Positions 40,578 to 42,669 of a stretch of 42,669 bases of DNA are shown here, piece by piece; the stretch's first letter is position 1; each line of letters opens with the position of its first letter. The position numbers were made by a program, and so were the translations under genes. Source of the stretch: Alphaproteobacteria bacterium (GTDB lineage Bacteria > Pseudomonadota > Alphaproteobacteria > JANSWW01); NCBI GenBank assembly GCA_024743275.1, contig JANSWW010000007.1, positions 215,162 to 257,830 of the forward strand. The letters run 5' to 3'. The notes below the pieces were generated by a model. That model worked only from the letters and a program-made list of their open reading frames with translations. It was not told the origin of the DNA and did not search any database.

Positions 40578-42380
40578 ATGTCGACTGCTGTCGCCGCGTC
40601 CACCCCCGAATTGGGCGATCTTCCCGAGTGGAATCTCGACGATCTCTATGGCGGCCCGGAAGATCCCGTCCTGGAAGCGGATCTGAAGAAATCGGAGGAG
40701 ACGGCGGCGGCGTTCGCCGAGCGCTACAAGGGCGCGCTGGACGGATTGAGCGGCGACGAGCTCGCGGCCGCGATCCGGGAATTCGAGGCGCTGGACGACG
40801 TTCTCGGCCGAATCATGAGTTTCGCCTTTCTCCACTATGCCGGCGATCAGTCGGACCCGGCCCGGGGTCAGTTCCTGCAGGCGATGCAGGAGCGGGTGAA
40901 CGGGATCGTCACCACGACCCTGTTCTTCACCCTGGAGATCAACAAGATCGCGGACGACAGGCTGGCCGAGAAGCTGACGTCCGAAAAGCTCGCCCACTAC
41001 CGGCCCTGGCTCGACGACACGAGGCTCTACCGTCCGCACCAGCTCTCCGACGACATCGAGACGCTGCTGCTGGAAAAGTCCGTCGCCGGGCGCTCCGCCT
41101 GGAACCGTCTTTTCGACGAGACGATCTCCGACCTGCGGTTCGACTTCCGGGGCGAGGAACTGACCGAGACCCAGATCCTCGACAAGCTGTCGGACCATGA
41201 CGCCACGATTCGGGAGGACGCGGCGCGCAGCCTGGGGGCGGTGATGCGCAGGAACGGCCGGCTGTTCGCCCGGATCACCAACACCTTGGCCAAGGACAAG
41301 GCCATCGAGGACAAATGGCGGAAATACGAGCGGCCGATCTCGGCCCGCAATCTCGCCAACCGGGTCGAGGACGGGGTGGTCGACGCCCTGGTCGAGGCGG
41401 TGACAGGTCGTTATGGCGATCTCTCGCACCGCTATTACGCGATGAAGGCGAAATGGTTCGGCGGCGATACGCTGAACTATTGGGACCGGAACGCCCCGCT
41501 GCCCGAGGAGGACGACCGGGTCATCCCCTGGGCCGAGGCGGAAAAGACCGTGACCGACGCCTACCGGGCCTTCTCGCCCGCGCTGGCCGACATCCTGGGC
41601 GATTTCTTCTCCAAGGGCTGGATCGACGCTCCCGCCCGGCCGGGCAAGGCGTCCGGCGCGTTTGCCCATCCGACCGTGCCGTCGGCCCATCCCTATGTGC
41701 TGCTCAACTATCAGGGCAAGACGCGGGACGTGATGACCCTGGCCCATGAACTAGGCCATGGCGTCCATCAGGTGCTCGCCGCCCAGCAGGGCCCGCTGAT
41801 GGCCGACACGCCGCTGACCCTGGCGGAGACCGCCTCCGTGTTCGGCGAGATGCTGACCTTCCAGGCGATGCTGAAGGCCGAGACCGATCCGAAGAAGAAG
41901 AAGGCGATGCTCGCCTCCAAGGTCGAGGACATGCTGAACACGGTGGTCCGGCAGATCGCCTTCCACGAATTCGAGCATCAGGTCCATACCCGCCGTCAGG
42001 ACGGGGAGCTGACCGCCGAGGATCTCTGCGACATCTGGATGGACGTGCAGACCCGCAGCCTCGGTCCGGCGCTGAAGTTCGACGACGACTACCGCTATTT
42101 CTGGACCTATATCCCCCACTTCATCCACTCGCCCTTCTATGTCTACGCCTACGCCTTCGGGGACTGTCTAGTGAACTCCCTCTACGCCGCCTACAAGGAC
42201 GCGGACGAGGGCTTCGCCGAGCGCTATCTGGAGATGCTGTCGGCGGGCGGGACCAAGCGGCACAAGGAGCTCTTGGCGCCTTTCGGCCTCGATGCCTCCG
42301 ACCCCGCGTTCTGGCATAAGGGCCTCGACATGATCGCCGGCTTCATCGACGAGTTGGAAGCGATCGACGCGCAGGGCTGA
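40578..42380 (+). CDS. pepF: Oligoendopeptidase F (M3 family)
   Basis: A 600-residue cytoplasmic zinc peptidase. The active site is VMTLAHELGHGVHQVLAAQQ (HExxH) followed by the third ligand Glu in TLAETASVFGEML. WNLDDLYGG at the N-terminus and YVYAYAFGDCLVNSLYAAY near the C-terminus are PepF family hallmarks. It cleaves oligopeptides of about 7-17 residues. GAGAGG lies six bases before ATG 40578, making this start better than the in-frame ATG at 40410 in the neighbouring gene's antisense. Confidence 0.94.
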   Translation: MSTAVAASTPELGDLPEWNLDDLYGGPEDPVLEADLKKSEETAAAFAERYKGALDGLSGDELAAAIREFEALDDVLGRIMSFAFLHYAGDQSDPARGQFLQAMQERVNGIVTTTLFFTLEINKIADDRLAEKLTSEKLAHYRPWLDDTRLYRPHQLSDDIETLLLEKSVAGRSAWNRLFDETISDLRFDFRGEELTETQILDKLSDHDATIREDAARSLGAVMRRNGRLFARITNTLAKDKAIEDKWRKYERPISARNLANRVEDGVVDALVEAVTGRYGDLSHRYYAMKAKWFGGDTLNYWDRNAPLPEEDDRVIPWAEAEKTVTDAYRAFSPALADILGDFFSKGWIDAPARPGKASGAFAHPTVPSAHPYVLLNYQGKTRDVMTLAHELGHGVHQVLAAQQGPLMADTPLTLAETASVFGEMLTFQAMLKAETDPKKKKAMLASKVEDMLNTVVRQIAFHEFEHQVHTRRQDGELTAEDLCDIWMDVQTRSLGPALKFDDDYRYFWTYIPHFIHSPFYVYAYAFGDCLVNSLYAAYKDADEGFAERYLEMLSAGGTKRHKELLAPFGLDASDPAFWHKGLDMIAGFIDELEAIDAQG

Positions 42381-42669
42381 CCGTAGCACCATTTGATTTC
42401 GCCTGAGGATCGTACCTTTCGGACCAGGGCCCCGTCTTTGTATTCAGGCGAGCGCAGGCGGCCTGTGTCCGGCCGAAGCGAGGCTGCGAAAAACCTCCCC
42501 TTCGTAAGGGGAGGTTGGAGGGGTTTTCAGGGAACCCACCCCAACCCCTCCCTTCCAAGGGAGGGGCTGTATCCTCTGCCCCTGCCAATGCGTCGGCGCT
42601 CCCTGCTCCGCGCCGTTGGAACCGGACATCGCCGTCGACGTTTGTCGTGGCCCACCTCAAGGGACCATC
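42381..42669. other. Intergenic region at the right edge
   Basis: 289 bases after pepF contain the repeat element at 42492-42566 and no convincing gene. The small frames here are low-complexity readings of the repeat. The next gene must lie beyond the window. Confidence 0.5.
42492..42566. repeat. Hairpin-rich intergenic repeat element
   Basis: Two perfect hairpins, an 11-bp stem with CGT loop (42492-42516) and a 10-bp stem with CC loop (42545-42566), flank a segment whose GGAGGGGTT (42517-42525) can also pair with AACCCCTCC (42543-42551). CCTCCCC-loop-GGGGAGG elements of this look are dispersed between genes in many alphaproteobacteria. It may also terminate pepF transcription. Confidence 0.75.

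Overview
The window is GC-rich DNA from an alphaproteobacterium, most likely of Rhodospirillales type. This is inferred from gene content, not from a marker search. The grounds are the DUF465–purE–purK block, a COQ9-family gene beside peptide deformylase, bS21 with an alphaproteobacterial sequence, a three-subunit proton-translocating transhydrogenase (pntAA-pntAB-pntB), an OxyR with both redox cysteines, and a DmsABC-like operon matching the cytoplasmic sulfite dehydrogenase SoeABC. Genes are dense and often overlap by 1-4 bases. No tRNA, rRNA, insertion sequence, phage gene or CRISPR array was seen.

Layout. 1-1142: a partial GbsR/MarR-type regulator with a palindromic upstream site, then two divergent DUF465 (YdcH-like) small proteins. 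1184-2799: purE and purK (purine synthesis). 2810-4484: COQ9-like protein and peptide deformylase on the minus strand, then rpsU, whose likely start is a GTG. 4592-10212 (minus): MFS transporter, membrane histidine kinase and the transhydrogenase operon. 10353-11705: ABC1/ADCK-type atypical kinase. 11822-16426: a TetR regulator, an ACAD10/11-type acyl-CoA dehydrogenase, a class I glutamine amidotransferase, an ACAD10/11-type phosphotransferase and an SDR. The dehydrogenase, phosphotransferase and SDR look like the separate parts of a 4-hydroxyacyl-CoA catabolic module. 16588-17367: surE.

17578-30360 is the centrepiece: one uninterrupted gene for a protein of about 4,260 residues. In order it has an N-terminal DUF4347-like domain with a His/Cys pair reminiscent of caspase-like (clan CD) folds, a TolB/PD40-like propeller, eight Calx-beta domains joined by polyproline linkers, and recurring unnamed modules (here called A to E) interleaved with six RTX nonapeptide blocks. 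It ends in a type I secretion-like C-terminus. It is probably a calcium-stabilised giant surface or extracellular protein. No ABC exporter or membrane-fusion gene lies in the window.

30435-42669: oxyR (possibly leaderless, with an inverted repeat inside its promoter), soeC-soeB-soeA, a putative methyltransferase-like protein, a PPP-type phosphatase, a trans-aconitate methyltransferase carrying a perfect 3 x 15 bp in-frame repeat, a long-chain acyl-CoA synthetase, and an M3-family oligoendopeptidase F. The right edge carries a compact hairpin-rich intergenic repeat.
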